A stretch of 25,872 nt of DNA, taken from a virus. Below, piece by piece: positions 1 through 6,297 of the stretch. The stretch's first letter is position 1. Every line of letters starts with the position of its first letter. The stretch covers positions 1 through 25,872 of IMG/VR virus record IMGVR_UViG_3300009159_000278; one strand, written 5' to 3'. The translations under genes were made by a program, and so were the position numbers. The notes beneath the pieces were generated by a model. The model was not told where the DNA came from. It was given only the letters and a program-made list of their open reading frames with translations, and ran no database searches.

Positions 1-186
1 ATCAACGTGTGGCAAAAACAACTCCTTCCGGATTTATTTGAGCCGATTTACCTTGAGCCAGAAAAAGGGAAAGCCAACGCATCGTTGTGGGCAAAACATA
101 AGACCACCGGATTAGTAACGCAATTTGTTCGCGGAAAAAAGAAAGAACATTATCGAGCCATGATTCTCGAAAAAGCAGGCGCATGA
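1..186 (+). CDS. C-terminal end of an unknown phage protein (partial)
   Basis: Frame 1 is open from the first base to a TGA at 184-186, giving 61 residues; the start lies outside the window. The fragment has a Pro/aromatic stretch (LLPDLFEPIYLEP, residues 8-20) followed by a basic tail (RGKKKEHYRAM). I do not recognise the family. Its stop overlaps the ATG of the RusA gene (ATGA at 183-186), so the two are probably translated together and the fragment may belong to the replication/recombination block. It is about 43% G+C by hand count over 1-180, clearly lower than the gene that follows. Confidence 0.6.
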   Translation: MNVWQKQLLPDLFEPIYLEPEKGKANASLWAKHKTTGLVTQFVRGKKKEHYRAMILEKAGA

Positions 187-554
187 TGCTCTGCCTGCCT
201 TGGCCGCCAAGCAACAACCGTTACTACCGGCATATCGCTAAAGGCAAGCTGGCCGGGCGCACGCTGTTGTCTGAGGGCGGCAGGGCGTATCGGGCGGCAG
301 TGCAAGCCGTCGTGGCGGCGCAGGGCGTCCAGACGCCGCTAGAAGGCCGTCTGATCGTGCGCATTTTGGCACATCCTCCCGACGCTCGCAGGCGTGACGT
401 TGATAATCTTTTTAAGAGCGTTCTGGACTCGCTTCAGCACGCCAATGTTTTTTTAGACGACTCGCAGATTGATCACTTGAGCATTCACCGCTGCGGAAAA
501 CTGGCGGGTGGCAAACTGGATGTGTTCGTGGAGGAAATTGAAAATGAAATTTAA
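183..554 (+). CDS. rusA: RusA-family Holliday junction resolvase
   Basis: A 123-residue protein, the usual length for RusA (E. coli RusA is about 120). RusA enzymes are homodimeric, Mg-dependent endonucleases that cut four-way DNA junctions, helping phages resolve recombination or replication intermediates before packaging. The N-terminus has the family signature PWPPSNNRYY (residues 6-15). The acidic catalytic set is present: D72, D74 and D93 with K78, matching E. coli D70, D72, D91 and K76 with a constant offset of two. The start at 183 overlaps the upstream stop; a second ATG at 186 is also possible. It overlaps the next small gene by 11 bases. The catalytic residues are all intact, so it is likely active. 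Confidence 0.93.
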   Translation: MMLCLPWPPSNNRYYRHIAKGKLAGRTLLSEGGRAYRAAVQAVVAAQGVQTPLEGRLIVRILAHPPDARRRDVDNLFKSVLDSLQHANVFLDDSQIDHLSIHRCGKLAGGKLDVFVEEIENEI

Positions 555-672
555 CGATCCGTGGTCTTGGGGAATTGTGTGGATGTGGACGGCAATCTAC
601 GCCGGGTTTGGTCTGTCTATCTGGGGCTCGCACTACGTGGCCTCGATGCTCAACGATTGGTTGGCATCATGA
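544..672 (+). CDS. Tiny Trp-rich single-span membrane protein
   Basis: A 42-residue reading frame, ATG at 544 to TGA at 670-672, overlapping rusA upstream and the gmhA-like start (ATG at 669) downstream by four bases. This overlap on both sides is the main support that it is real. The protein has six tryptophans (W7, W9, W13, W15, W27, W39) and one hydrophobic stretch from about residue 10 to 28, so it is probably a small inner-membrane protein with a charged N-terminal tip (KFNDP). Size and topology would fit a minimal holin-like or membrane-anchoring peptide, but there is no family match I recognise and no endolysin next to it. The function is therefore open. Confidence 0.6.
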   Translation: MKFNDPWSWGIVWMWTAIYAGFGLSIWGSHYVASMLNDWLAS

Positions 673-1274
673 GTGAGTTTGACGAACACCGGAGCGTTTT
701 GTTGGATACCGAGTGGATGTTGGGCCTCCAGCTTGACCCAGCAACCCAAATGCTCCTGCGCACGTTCGCGGAGGGCGGCAAGGTTCTGGCTTGCGGTAAC
801 GGCGGCAGCGCGGCGCAGGCGAGTCATCTGGTAGGTGAACTCACCATTAGGTTCATCCACGACAGGCGGGCCTTAGCGGCGGTCTCCTTGGCATCTGATG
901 CCGTGGCCCTGACTGCTGCCGGCAACGACTACGGGTTTGAACGAGCATTTAGCCGGCAAGTGGAAGCGCTGGGACAACCTGGTGATTGCTTGGTGGCGTT
1001 CAGCACAAGTGGCACCAGCAAGAATGTAAACGAAGCGCTGGCGATGGCCAGTCGAATCGGAATGCGCACGCTGGGCGTTTCTGGGCGGAAAGGTTTCACT
1101 GCTCACTGTGACGTTGACTTGATTGTGCCCAGCAGCTCGACGGCGAGGATTCAGGAGACGCACTTGTTGATCACGCATCTACTCCTGACTGGAGTAGAGA
1201 AACATCTGCCAGCGCTGCCGAACAAGCGAATGGTGGTTGATTTGGATTTGCAGGCGATGTATACGGTTCCTTAG
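669..1274 (+). CDS. gmhA: Sedoheptulose-7-phosphate isomerase (GmhA-like, SIS domain)
   Basis: A 201-residue SIS-fold protein, close to the ~192 residues of E. coli GmhA. GmhA converts sedoheptulose 7-phosphate to D-glycero-D-manno-heptose 7-phosphate, the first step toward ADP-heptose for LPS core synthesis. Visible family features: CGNGGS (residues 42-47), GNDYGFERAFSRQVEALG (85-102), STSG (112-115) and RIQETHLLITH (160-170). The metal/catalytic residues align with E. coli H61, E65, Q172 and H180 as H53, E57, Q162 and H170, all conserved, so activity is plausible. The start at 669 was chosen because it makes an ATGA overlap with the small membrane gene; the frame extends upstream to 561, but that region is better explained by the other gene. 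A related SIS protein with another sugar phosphate substrate cannot be excluded. No gmhB or hldE is in the window, so later steps would rely on the host or on genes outside it. Confidence 0.88.
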   Translation: MSEFDEHRSVLLDTEWMLGLQLDPATQMLLRTFAEGGKVLACGNGGSAAQASHLVGELTIRFIHDRRALAAVSLASDAVALTAAGNDYGFERAFSRQVEALGQPGDCLVAFSTSGTSKNVNEALAMASRIGMRTLGVSGRKGFTAHCDVDLIVPSSSTARIQETHLLITHLLLTGVEKHLPALPNKRMVVDLDLQAMYTVP

Positions 1275-1300
1275 TACTTTGTGCTCGACCTTGGGCGAAT

Positions 1301-1329
1301 CTGGGTTAGGTCGTTAATCGGGAACCCAG
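1301..1329. other. Perfect 7-bp hairpin, 15-base loop
   Basis: CTGGGTT (1301-1307) pairs perfectly with AACCCAG (1323-1329) around a 15-base loop. It begins 26 bases after the gmhA-like stop. No T-run follows, so it is not a classic intrinsic terminator. It could protect or attenuate the upstream transcript or be a protein-binding site. Confidence 0.4.
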
Positions 1330-1383
1330 TAGTCATCTCGTCGCATCGGGATGTGGATCAGACTTCCCTCTCTCCCATACCTT

Positions 1384-1398
1384 GGGGGGGTAGGGGGG
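1384..1398 (+). repeat. Paired G-runs (G7-TA-G6)
   Basis: A run of seven G, then TA, then six G, in the gap before the small basic genes. A pyrimidine-rich stretch (CCCTCTCTCCC) lies about 15 bases upstream and could pair partly with it through G-C and G-U pairs. Such a motif is rare in this otherwise mixed sequence. It may be a structural or polymerase/terminase recognition element, or an assembly-prone homopolymer. Confidence 0.35.
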
Positions 1399-1442
1399 CT
1401 GTATTCTGAACGCTCGAACATGGATCAGGGGTTAAGAGTAAT

Positions 1443-1458
1443 ATCTAGATCTAGATCT
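1443..1458. repeat. ATCTAG tandem repeat / palindrome
   Basis: The 16 bases read ATCTAGATCTAGATCT, a 6-bp unit repeated about 2.7 times that is also self-complementary (14-bp palindrome 1443-1456, 12-bp palindrome 1447-1458). It ends five bases before the GAGGA ribosome binding site of the gene at 1475, so in RNA it could fold near the start site, and in DNA it could be an operator for a dimeric regulator. Confidence 0.45.
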
Positions 1459-1474
1459 CTTTGAGGAACTCAGA

Positions 1475-1702
1475 ATGTCTATCCAGAAAAAACGGTCGGA
1501 TGGTTATCCCTGCCATCAGTGCGCACCAAGGGACTGGCGCAACGTGCCGGTTATCACTGGGGACTACGATTTCGACGCTACAATCCTGCATCGAAAGAAC
1601 CTGGACATGATTGGCCGACTTGAACTCTACGTGCGGCCAAAACGTGCGAGTTACGGGTACAAAACCTCGTATGATGCTTACGAATCTTCAGGAGATGATT
1701 GA
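1475..1702 (+). CDS. Small unknown protein with a CHQC motif
   Basis: A 75-residue protein with a well-placed GAGGA ribosome binding site (1463-1467) seven bases before the ATG. The N-terminal third contains CHQC (residues 13-16), a possible half of a metal site, but no second Cys/His pair is evident, so zinc binding is only a possibility. The rest is rich in Tyr, Asp and Arg (VITGDYDFDAT, YGYKTSYDAYES) and has no membrane segment. I do not recognise a family. It is the first gene after the non-coding gap and leads the run of small genes upstream of the terminase. Confidence 0.6.
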   Translation: MSIQKKRSDGYPCHQCAPRDWRNVPVITGDYDFDATILHRKNLDMIGRLELYVRPKRASYGYKTSYDAYESSGDD

Positions 1703-1703
1703 C

Positions 1704-1856
1704 ATGATGAAAAAAAAATCGGGCTACACGATGACGGACAAAAATGAAGGCACTTTGGCTACGAAGATGAAGGCCAAAAAAGCCGACACCTCGACCGGCG
1801 CCATGAAGAAATCCGCTAAGTACGAAAAGAGTTCGCCGAAGAAGACCCGCAGCTGA
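1704..1856 (+). CDS. Small Lys-rich protein
   Basis: A 50-residue protein beginning one base after the upstream stop, with AGGAG at 1690-1694, nine bases before the ATG at 1704 (ATG at 1707 or 1695 are alternatives; the frame itself runs open from 1611). About a quarter of the residues are lysine, in runs such as MKKKS and KMKAKKAD, and the end is SSPKKTRS. It is likely an unstructured nucleic-acid-binding peptide. It is the first of four consecutive strongly basic genes. I do not assign a family. Confidence 0.6.
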   Translation: MMKKKSGYTMTDKNEGTLATKMKAKKADTSTGAMKKSAKYEKSSPKKTRS

Positions 1857-1987
1857 TGCCGCTCAAAAAGGGTAAAAGCAAAAAAACCATCTCGGCCAAC
1901 ATCAAAACCGAGATGGCCCACGGCAAACCTCAAAAGCAGGCTGTGGCGATTGCGCTGCGCACCGCTGGTAAACCGAAGGCGAAATGA
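1856..1987 (+). CDS. Small basic phage protein, DUF6496-like
   Basis: A 43-residue protein starting at an ATG that overlaps the previous stop by one base and ending at 1985-1987, overlapping the next start. The motif KTISANIKTEMAHGKPQKQ (residues 10-28) followed by AVAIAL closely resembles the conserved core of the small DUF6496-type phage proteins, which have a (H/S)GKxQKQAxAIAL pattern. The function of that family is not established, to my knowledge. The assignment is from memory of the motif and needs a profile search. High Lys content and the position before the terminase suggest a DNA-binding or packaged accessory role, which is inference. Confidence 0.72.
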   Translation: MPLKKGKSKKTISANIKTEMAHGKPQKQAVAIALRTAGKPKAK

Positions 1988-2238
1988 TGGCTAACCTGTC
2001 CGTAGGCCGTGGCGAAAAACTTCCGACCAAGTCTGGCGCTGGCCTGACCGCGAAGGGCAGAGCGAAGATCAACCGGGAGGAAGGCAGCAACCTGAAAGCT
2101 CCGGCGCCAAACCCGAAGACCGAGAAGGATGCTGGCCGGAAGAAGAGTTTCTGCGCACGGATGCAAGGTGTCGTCGATAACGCCAAAGGTGATGCTCCAC
2201 GGGCCAAGGCCAGCCTCAAGCGATGGAACTGCAAATGA
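1984..2238 (+). CDS. Small basic phage protein, DUF6321-like
   Basis: An 84-residue protein. The start at 1984 (or ATG at 1987) overlaps the previous stop. The blocks GAGLTAKGRAKINREEGSNL (residues 18-37), RKKSFCARMQGV and the ending SLKRWNCK match the pattern of the DUF6321-type proteins common in tailed phages, which have LTAKGRAKYNR...GSNLK, KSFCARM and a C-terminal RRWNC. The conserved cysteines (C56 and C83 by count) are characteristic. The biochemical role of the family is not known to me. It lies in an operon with other small basic genes just upstream of the terminase pair. Confidence 0.75.
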   Translation: MMANLSVGRGEKLPTKSGAGLTAKGRAKINREEGSNLKAPAPNPKTEKDAGRKKSFCARMQGVVDNAKGDAPRAKASLKRWNCK

Positions 2239-2390
2239 CGAAACCTGGGCTCTATGCCAACATCAACGCGAAGAGAAAACGCATCGAGGCCGGCAGCGGT
2301 GAGAAGATGCGCAAGCCGGGAGATGCTGGGGCCCCGAAGGCCAAGGCGTTCAAGGAATCGGCAAAAGGATCGGCAAAGGCCAAAAAATGA
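2235..2390 (+). CDS. Small basic phage protein (GLYANINAKRKR motif)
   Basis: A 51-residue protein with an ATGA overlap to the gene before and to the gene after. The motif GLYANINAKRKRIEAGSGEK (residues 5-24) followed by MRKPG and APKAKAFKESAK is a recurrent small protein of podoviruses and cyanophages, often near terminase or virion genes. I recognise the motif but cannot name a function. It is too short to be enzymatic and, with lysine and arginine in clusters, is probably a nucleic-acid-associated or virion-associated peptide. Confidence 0.68.
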   Translation: MTKPGLYANINAKRKRIEAGSGEKMRKPGDAGAPKAKAFKESAKGSAKAKK

Positions 2391-2524
2391 CCATTGAAGA
2401 CATCCAGAAAATCTATCGCGAAGCGGCAGAAATCAGCCATTTAGAAGGTCTTGTGGCGGTTTTTGAGGCGGGCGCCAAGGCTCAGCGGGACGATCCCGAA
2501 ACGGCCAAAGTGTCAAACGGTTGA
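2387..2524 (+). CDS. Small acidic/helical unknown protein
   Basis: A 45-residue protein whose ATG overlaps the upstream TGA (ATGA, 2387-2390). Unlike its neighbours it is not basic: it is mainly a predicted helix (IEDIQKIYREAAEISHLEGL, residues 3-22) with a polar tail. No family is recognised. The overlap and the clean fit between the basic cluster and the terminase small subunit are the reasons for calling it. Confidence 0.5.
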   Translation: MTIEDIQKIYREAAEISHLEGLVAVFEAGAKAQRDDPETAKVSNG

Positions 2525-2536
2525 CGTTAGTATCAG

Positions 2537-2866
2537 ATGGCAGGAAAAGGCGCACCAAAGGGTAACGATTTCGCAGCACGTGGAGCACGCGTCAGACAGT
2601 CGTTGGAGCGAGCACTAGCAAGGCTAGGTGGCACGGTAGACAAGGGTCTTGACCGGGTGGCCGACCAGATAGTCGGGCTGGCCGTTGAAGGCGAACAGTG
2701 GGCCTGCACGATGATTGCCGACCGACTTGACGGCAAACCCCACACTACGATTGAAATGGCAGTGACAGACGAGAGGCCAACAGCACTTAATGCAGAGCAA
2801 CTCGCAGACAAACTCGCAGGCGCTCTCGCAGGTCGAGCACCAGTTACAGAGCGCAGCATTCAGTAG
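2537..2866 (+). CDS. terS: Putative terminase small subunit
   Basis: A 109-residue basic, helical protein directly upstream of and overlapping the large terminase gene by 77 bases. The start MAGKGAPKGNDFAARGAR and the block MIADRLDGKPHTTIEMAV resemble the N-terminal GNP..R and ADRLDGKP patterns of a group of small phage packaging proteins. TerS proteins form rings that recognise the packaging site and load the large subunit on DNA. The assignment is mainly by position and motif; no helix-turn-helix could be drawn with confidence. The 3' end contains the 12-bp repeats at 2801-2831. Confidence 0.6.
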   Translation: MAGKGAPKGNDFAARGARVRQSLERALARLGGTVDKGLDRVADQIVGLAVEGEQWACTMIADRLDGKPHTTIEMAVTDERPTALNAEQLADKLAGALAGRAPVTERSIQ

Positions 2867-4418
2867 CCTGCTGGCCGTCTGGGACGCACTGGATGGCAAA
2901 GGCCAAGACCACGCGGCGATGCGCTGGCTGGCCACCGTTGACCGTTACTATCTCCTGGTCAAACTCCTTGGCCGCACTGACGTCTGGCACCCGTGGCTGT
3001 ATGACCGCTGCCGGGAGGTCGAGCAGCGACCAGACAACCACCTTGACCTCTGGGCGCGGGAGCACTACAAGTCCACGATCATCACGTTCGCGGGCATCAT
3101 CCAAGAGATTTTGAAGAAACCCGAAATCACCATCGGGTTGTTCTCCCACACCAAGCCAATCAGCAAAGCATTCCTCGCCCAAATAAAACGAGAGTTTGAA
3201 GGTAACGAACTGCTCAAGACGCTGTTCCCTGATGTTCTTTGGAGCAACCCACAGAAAGAGGCGCCGGTCTGGAGTCTCGACGCTGGCATCGTGGTCAAGC
3301 GGCAAGGCAATCCCAAAGAAGCCACCATTGAGGCCCACGGATTGGTGGACGGCCAGCCGACATCTCGCCACTTCTCGCTGCGGGTGTACGACGACGTGGT
3401 CACGCTTGAGTCGGTCAGCACGCCGGAGCAAATCAACAAAACCACCGAGGCGTGGTCGATGAGCGACAACTTGGGCACTGCCGGTGGTCGCTGGTGGCAC
3501 ATCGGCACTCGATACAACTTCGCCGACACTTATGCGCACATCATGGGCACAGGCATCAAGCCGAGAATCCACCCAGCCACGCACGACGGCACCAAGGACG
3601 GCAGGCCGGTGCTGTTCTCAGAAGAGGAATGGGAACGGCGTCTGCGCACGCAGCTGGAAGCCACCATTGCGTGCCAGATGTTGCAGAACCCGCTGGCCGG
3701 GACTCAGCGCTGGTTCAACCCGGATGACCTCCAGACCTACGAAGCACGGCCCGAAACGCTGATGTGTTACCTCATGGTTGACCCGGCCCGCAGCAAGAAG
3801 AAAGGCTCGGCCAACACGGCGATGGCCGTCATCGGCATTGACTTCCAAGGCAACAAATATCTGCTCGATGGCTACGACCACAAAATGGATTTGCTGGAGC
3901 GCTGGACGCACATGCGAGACCTCTGGCGCAAATGGCGTGTCGCTCCCGGCGTCATAGGCATCAAGGTCGGTTATGAGCGTTTCGGTGCGATTGCCGACAT
4001 GGACTATTTCGAGGAACGCATCCGCACGGAGAACGTCCAAGGACTGAGCATTGACCCGCTAGAGTGGCCGCACGACTCGCCGGGTTCAAAGGACGACCGA
4101 GTGCAGCGCCTGTTGCCCGACATCAGGAATCACGCGTTCCATCTTCCGAGAGAGCCGGGAGACGACGAGCCAGACATGAGTCCCCAGCAGCAGCGGATGA
4201 TTGCCCAGGGCTACGATTACCGGGTGGCGAGGCCTATCGTGTACCGGGACGAGAACGGTCAGCTGTACAACCTCAGTGAGCGTTTCAAGATGCAAGTGGC
4301 GTATTATCCGTTCTGCGGGCTCAAGGACTTGATCGACGCTGTGTCAAGAATCTACGACATGGATCCTCGGGCGCCTGAATACATTGATTCTGACATCATG
4401 GAACCGGAGTACAGCTAG
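2790..4418 (+). CDS. terL: Terminase large subunit
   Basis: A 542-residue protein with the two-part layout of phage packaging motors. The N-terminal ATPase has a deviant Walker A, WAREHYKST (residues 88-96, K94), and a Walker B, LRVYDDVV (D201-D202). The C-terminal nuclease has its first acidic residue in MVDPARSKKKG (D331) and a further acidic region around YERFGAIADMDYFEE. It hydrolyses ATP to pump DNA into the prohead and cuts the concatemer. The start at 2790 lies inside the small-subunit gene; the first 17 residues are Ser/Gln-rich and encoded by the 12-bp repeat. The ribosome binding site is weak (GAGAGG, 13 bases away), suggesting coupling to the upstream gene. The glycine-free Walker A is like that of several podovirus terminases. 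Confidence 0.93.
   Translation: MQSNSQTNSQALSQVEHQLQSAAFSSLLAVWDALDGKGQDHAAMRWLATVDRYYLLVKLLGRTDVWHPWLYDRCREVEQRPDNHLDLWAREHYKSTIITFAGIIQEILKKPEITIGLFSHTKPISKAFLAQIKREFEGNELLKTLFPDVLWSNPQKEAPVWSLDAGIVVKRQGNPKEATIEAHGLVDGQPTSRHFSLRVYDDVVTLESVSTPEQINKTTEAWSMSDNLGTAGGRWWHIGTRYNFADTYAHIMGTGIKPRIHPATHDGTKDGRPVLFSEEEWERRLRTQLEATIACQMLQNPLAGTQRWFNPDDLQTYEARPETLMCYLMVDPARSKKKGSANTAMAVIGIDFQGNKYLLDGYDHKMDLLERWTHMRDLWRKWRVAPGVIGIKVGYERFGAIADMDYFEERIRTENVQGLSIDPLEWPHDSPGSKDDRVQRLLPDIRNHAFHLPREPGDDEPDMSPQQQRMIAQGYDYRVARPIVYRDENGQLYNLSERFKMQVAYYPFCGLKDLIDAVSRIYDMDPRAPEYIDSDIMEPEYS
2801..2831 (+). repeat. Three CTCGCAG repeats at 12-bp spacing (candidate pac element)
   Basis: CTCGCAG occurs at 2801-2807, 2813-2819 and 2825-2831, exactly 12 bases apart, inside the stretch shared by the small and large terminase genes. 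In one frame it encodes LADKLAGALAG, in the other NSQTNSQALSQ. In P22-type phages the pac site lies within the small terminase gene, and iterated sites there are plausible TerS binding targets. This is position-based inference; the spacing could also simply reflect a heptad-like helix in the small subunit. Confidence 0.45.
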
Positions 4419-4419
4419 C

Positions 4420-6267
4420 ATGGCTCAACAGACGATCAACGTAGGCACTGTGGCCGGCGACAACACCGGAGATCCTGGGAGAACTGCGTTTCAGAAGGTC
4501 AACAGCAACTTCAACGAACTGTATGCAGCCAACACCTACGCGCAGACAACGAACGTCAAGGCCTATGGCGCAAAGGGAGACGGGATCACTGACGATACAA
4601 GCGCCATTCAAACTGCCATCACCTCAAATCCGGGACGGACAATTTTCTTCCCAGCTGGCAAATATCTAATTACGAGCACAATCAGCATCACATCTCCGGC
4701 CACGGTTCTTGAGGGAGAGTCTAGCGGTCTTGAATATGTCACCGCCGGCAGCGGAGGTGCAGTGATTGTCTGTAACACCGCAACCGACGCGGTCTATTTC
4801 AACAACACCGCCGCGCCAACTGGTGCCTTGCAAGGCTGTGGCATGAAAAACCTGTCGATTGCCCGAACGGTGCATGTGGCAACTGGTTCTGGTTTGAAGT
4901 TGCGCGACACCGCGAACTTCTCTGCTGAAAACATTGGTGTAAGTGAGTTTTTCATCTGCATTGACATGGTGGACGCTCAGAGCAGCACGTTTAGAAATGT
5001 GCGCCTTTACACCGGGAATGCGTTCACCGGCGCGACCAACAGCACGATGGTGAGCATCACCGGTTTGTATCCGCTGGTCAGCAGTTCCGACGCGGGCTGG
5101 ATCAATTCGTTTGATCAATTTCTCATCACGTCAAACAGAATCACCGACCACGGGTTTAGAGTTCAAAGCATCGACGACCTGCGAATTTCCAATGGGTACG
5201 TTGGCTGGATGAAGAACAACGGGGCGCTGATTGAACTACAGGACGCAACAGCCCCGCTGTATTCAATCAATTTTGAACAGGTGTACATCGACGGCGTAAA
5301 AACTGACGGCACGCAAACGCCAATCGGCATTTGGGTTAAAAACAACGGAGTGTCGCCATCCGGGTCTACGCCTGCCATTTTCGATATGAAATTGACTGGC
5401 TGCACGTTCGGCCAGCTGACCAACGCACTCTACATTGACCAGCCCAGCGTGGCGGCCATCACGGTTGAGAACTGCGAGTTCCACAACACTGAGCAAACAG
5501 CGGTTTACATTGGCGTGACCACGGGCGCCTATGTGTTTTCTGGGTGTTCGTTCTACAAGGTCGGGTACAACTTCGCGGCGACCACCTATTCAGGTATCAA
5601 GTGCGACGGCTCATACAGCACGACCATCGCGAACTGCTCGTTCAATAACTTGTTCGATACCACTCGCGTGATTGCGTTTGTCGGAACTCAATTCAACATC
5701 GTCATCACCAACAATTCGTTTGTGGGCGTGGGAACTTACGCATTCACGCCGCTCTACACGACAGGCGCCACCATCTCGCGCCTCGTGTATGGCAACAACA
5801 ACAGCAACGGAACTGACCTCGGTATTTTTGGGCTGCGCGTCGCTAACCAAAACAATACCGACACTAATGCGTTGGATTGGTATGAGGAGGGCACCTGGAC
5901 GCCAGCGCTTGCATTTGGCGGCGGTTCGACGGGCATGACTTATTCAACCAGAACCGGGCGGTATACCCGAATCGGAAACCGCGTTTTCACCGAAGCATAT
6001 TTTCAGCTGTCTGCAAAAGGCAGCTCGACCGGCGTCGCCACAATCACCGGGATGCCATTTGCGTCAGACACAGCAGTGAGCCAAGCATTCGCAATTCGTC
6101 CGGGCAACATGGCGGCGACCATTGGCGACACTCACCTCGTCGCTGCATTCAGCAACAGCACCACCATCCGAATCGACAGGATGTCAGGGGGCAGCCCGAC
6201 GCAGCTGGCCGATACAGATTTTAACGCCACGTCCTATGTGGCCATTTCCGCGAATTACAAAGTATGA
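4420..6267 (+). CDS. Tailspike / tail fibre with pectate-lyase-type beta-helix
   Basis: A 615-residue protein. The start at 4420, two bases after the terminase stop, was preferred over an in-frame ATG at 4384 inside terL. Residues 5-36 carry the phage tail-fibre motif NVGTVAGDNTGDPGRTAF then KVNSNFNELY, a short virion-attachment type N-terminus. From residue 46, VKAYGAKGDGITDD starts a right-handed beta-helix of the Pectate_lyase_3 type, with many short Thr/Ser/Asn/Gly rungs up to about 490. The C-terminal ~130 residues (TWTPALAFGGGSTGM, RTGRYTRIGNRVFTEAYF) look like a tail-tip carbohydrate-binding or trimerisation module. Such proteins bind and often degrade host surface polysaccharide. No catalytic residue can be assigned by eye. 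Confidence 0.85.
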   Translation: MAQQTINVGTVAGDNTGDPGRTAFQKVNSNFNELYAANTYAQTTNVKAYGAKGDGITDDTSAIQTAITSNPGRTIFFPAGKYLITSTISITSPATVLEGESSGLEYVTAGSGGAVIVCNTATDAVYFNNTAAPTGALQGCGMKNLSIARTVHVATGSGLKLRDTANFSAENIGVSEFFICIDMVDAQSSTFRNVRLYTGNAFTGATNSTMVSITGLYPLVSSSDAGWINSFDQFLITSNRITDHGFRVQSIDDLRISNGYVGWMKNNGALIELQDATAPLYSINFEQVYIDGVKTDGTQTPIGIWVKNNGVSPSGSTPAIFDMKLTGCTFGQLTNALYIDQPSVAAITVENCEFHNTEQTAVYIGVTTGAYVFSGCSFYKVGYNFAATTYSGIKCDGSYSTTIANCSFNNLFDTTRVIAFVGTQFNIVITNNSFVGVGTYAFTPLYTTGATISRLVYGNNNSNGTDLGIFGLRVANQNNTDTNALDWYEEGTWTPALAFGGGSTGMTYSTRTGRYTRIGNRVFTEAYFQLSAKGSSTGVATITGMPFASDTAVSQAFAIRPGNMAATIGDTHLVAAFSNSTTIRIDRMSGGSPTQLADTDFNATSYVAISANYKV

Positions 6268-6297
6268 CGATGCGGGCAGTCTCAAGAGCGGTGACAC

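Larger units (their letters stand above)
1275..1474 (+). promoter_or_regulatory. Non-coding gap between early-type and late-type genes
   Basis: This is the only gap of about 200 bases in the window and separates the recombination/heptose genes from the packaging and virion genes. It contains a perfect 7-bp hairpin (1301-1329), two G-runs (1384-1398), and a tandem palindromic repeat (1443-1458) just before a good ribosome binding site (GAGGA, 1463-1467) for the gene at 1475. A late promoter would be expected here. The best -10-like hexamer I can find is TAATAT at 1439-1444, without a convincing -35, so a sigma-70 promoter is not demonstrated. A phage-encoded RNA polymerase or activator could read a different sequence. 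Confidence 0.4.

Noticed and set aside
561-668. Extended N-terminus for the GmhA-like protein
   Set aside because: The added 36 residues do not match the family, and the same bases are used by the small membrane gene; ATG 669 gives the normal family length and an ATGA junction.
1301-1329. Hairpin as part of a tRNA
   Set aside because: No acceptor stem, TTCGA loop or D-arm could be arranged around it.
1439-1444. TAATAT as a sigma-70 -10 box
   Set aside because: Only four of six bases match TATAAT and no acceptable -35 lies 16-18 bases upstream, so it is only noted in the gap entry.
2844-3584. Long open frame on the minus strand (246 codons) opposite the large terminase
   Set aside because: It lies entirely within a well-supported gene in GC-rich DNA, its translation is Val/Arg/Asp-rich without motifs, and no minus-strand gene is otherwise present.
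5672-5938. Alternative + strand frame inside the tailspike
   Set aside because: Ser/Thr/Arg-rich out-of-frame translation of a beta-helix gene with no ribosome binding site.
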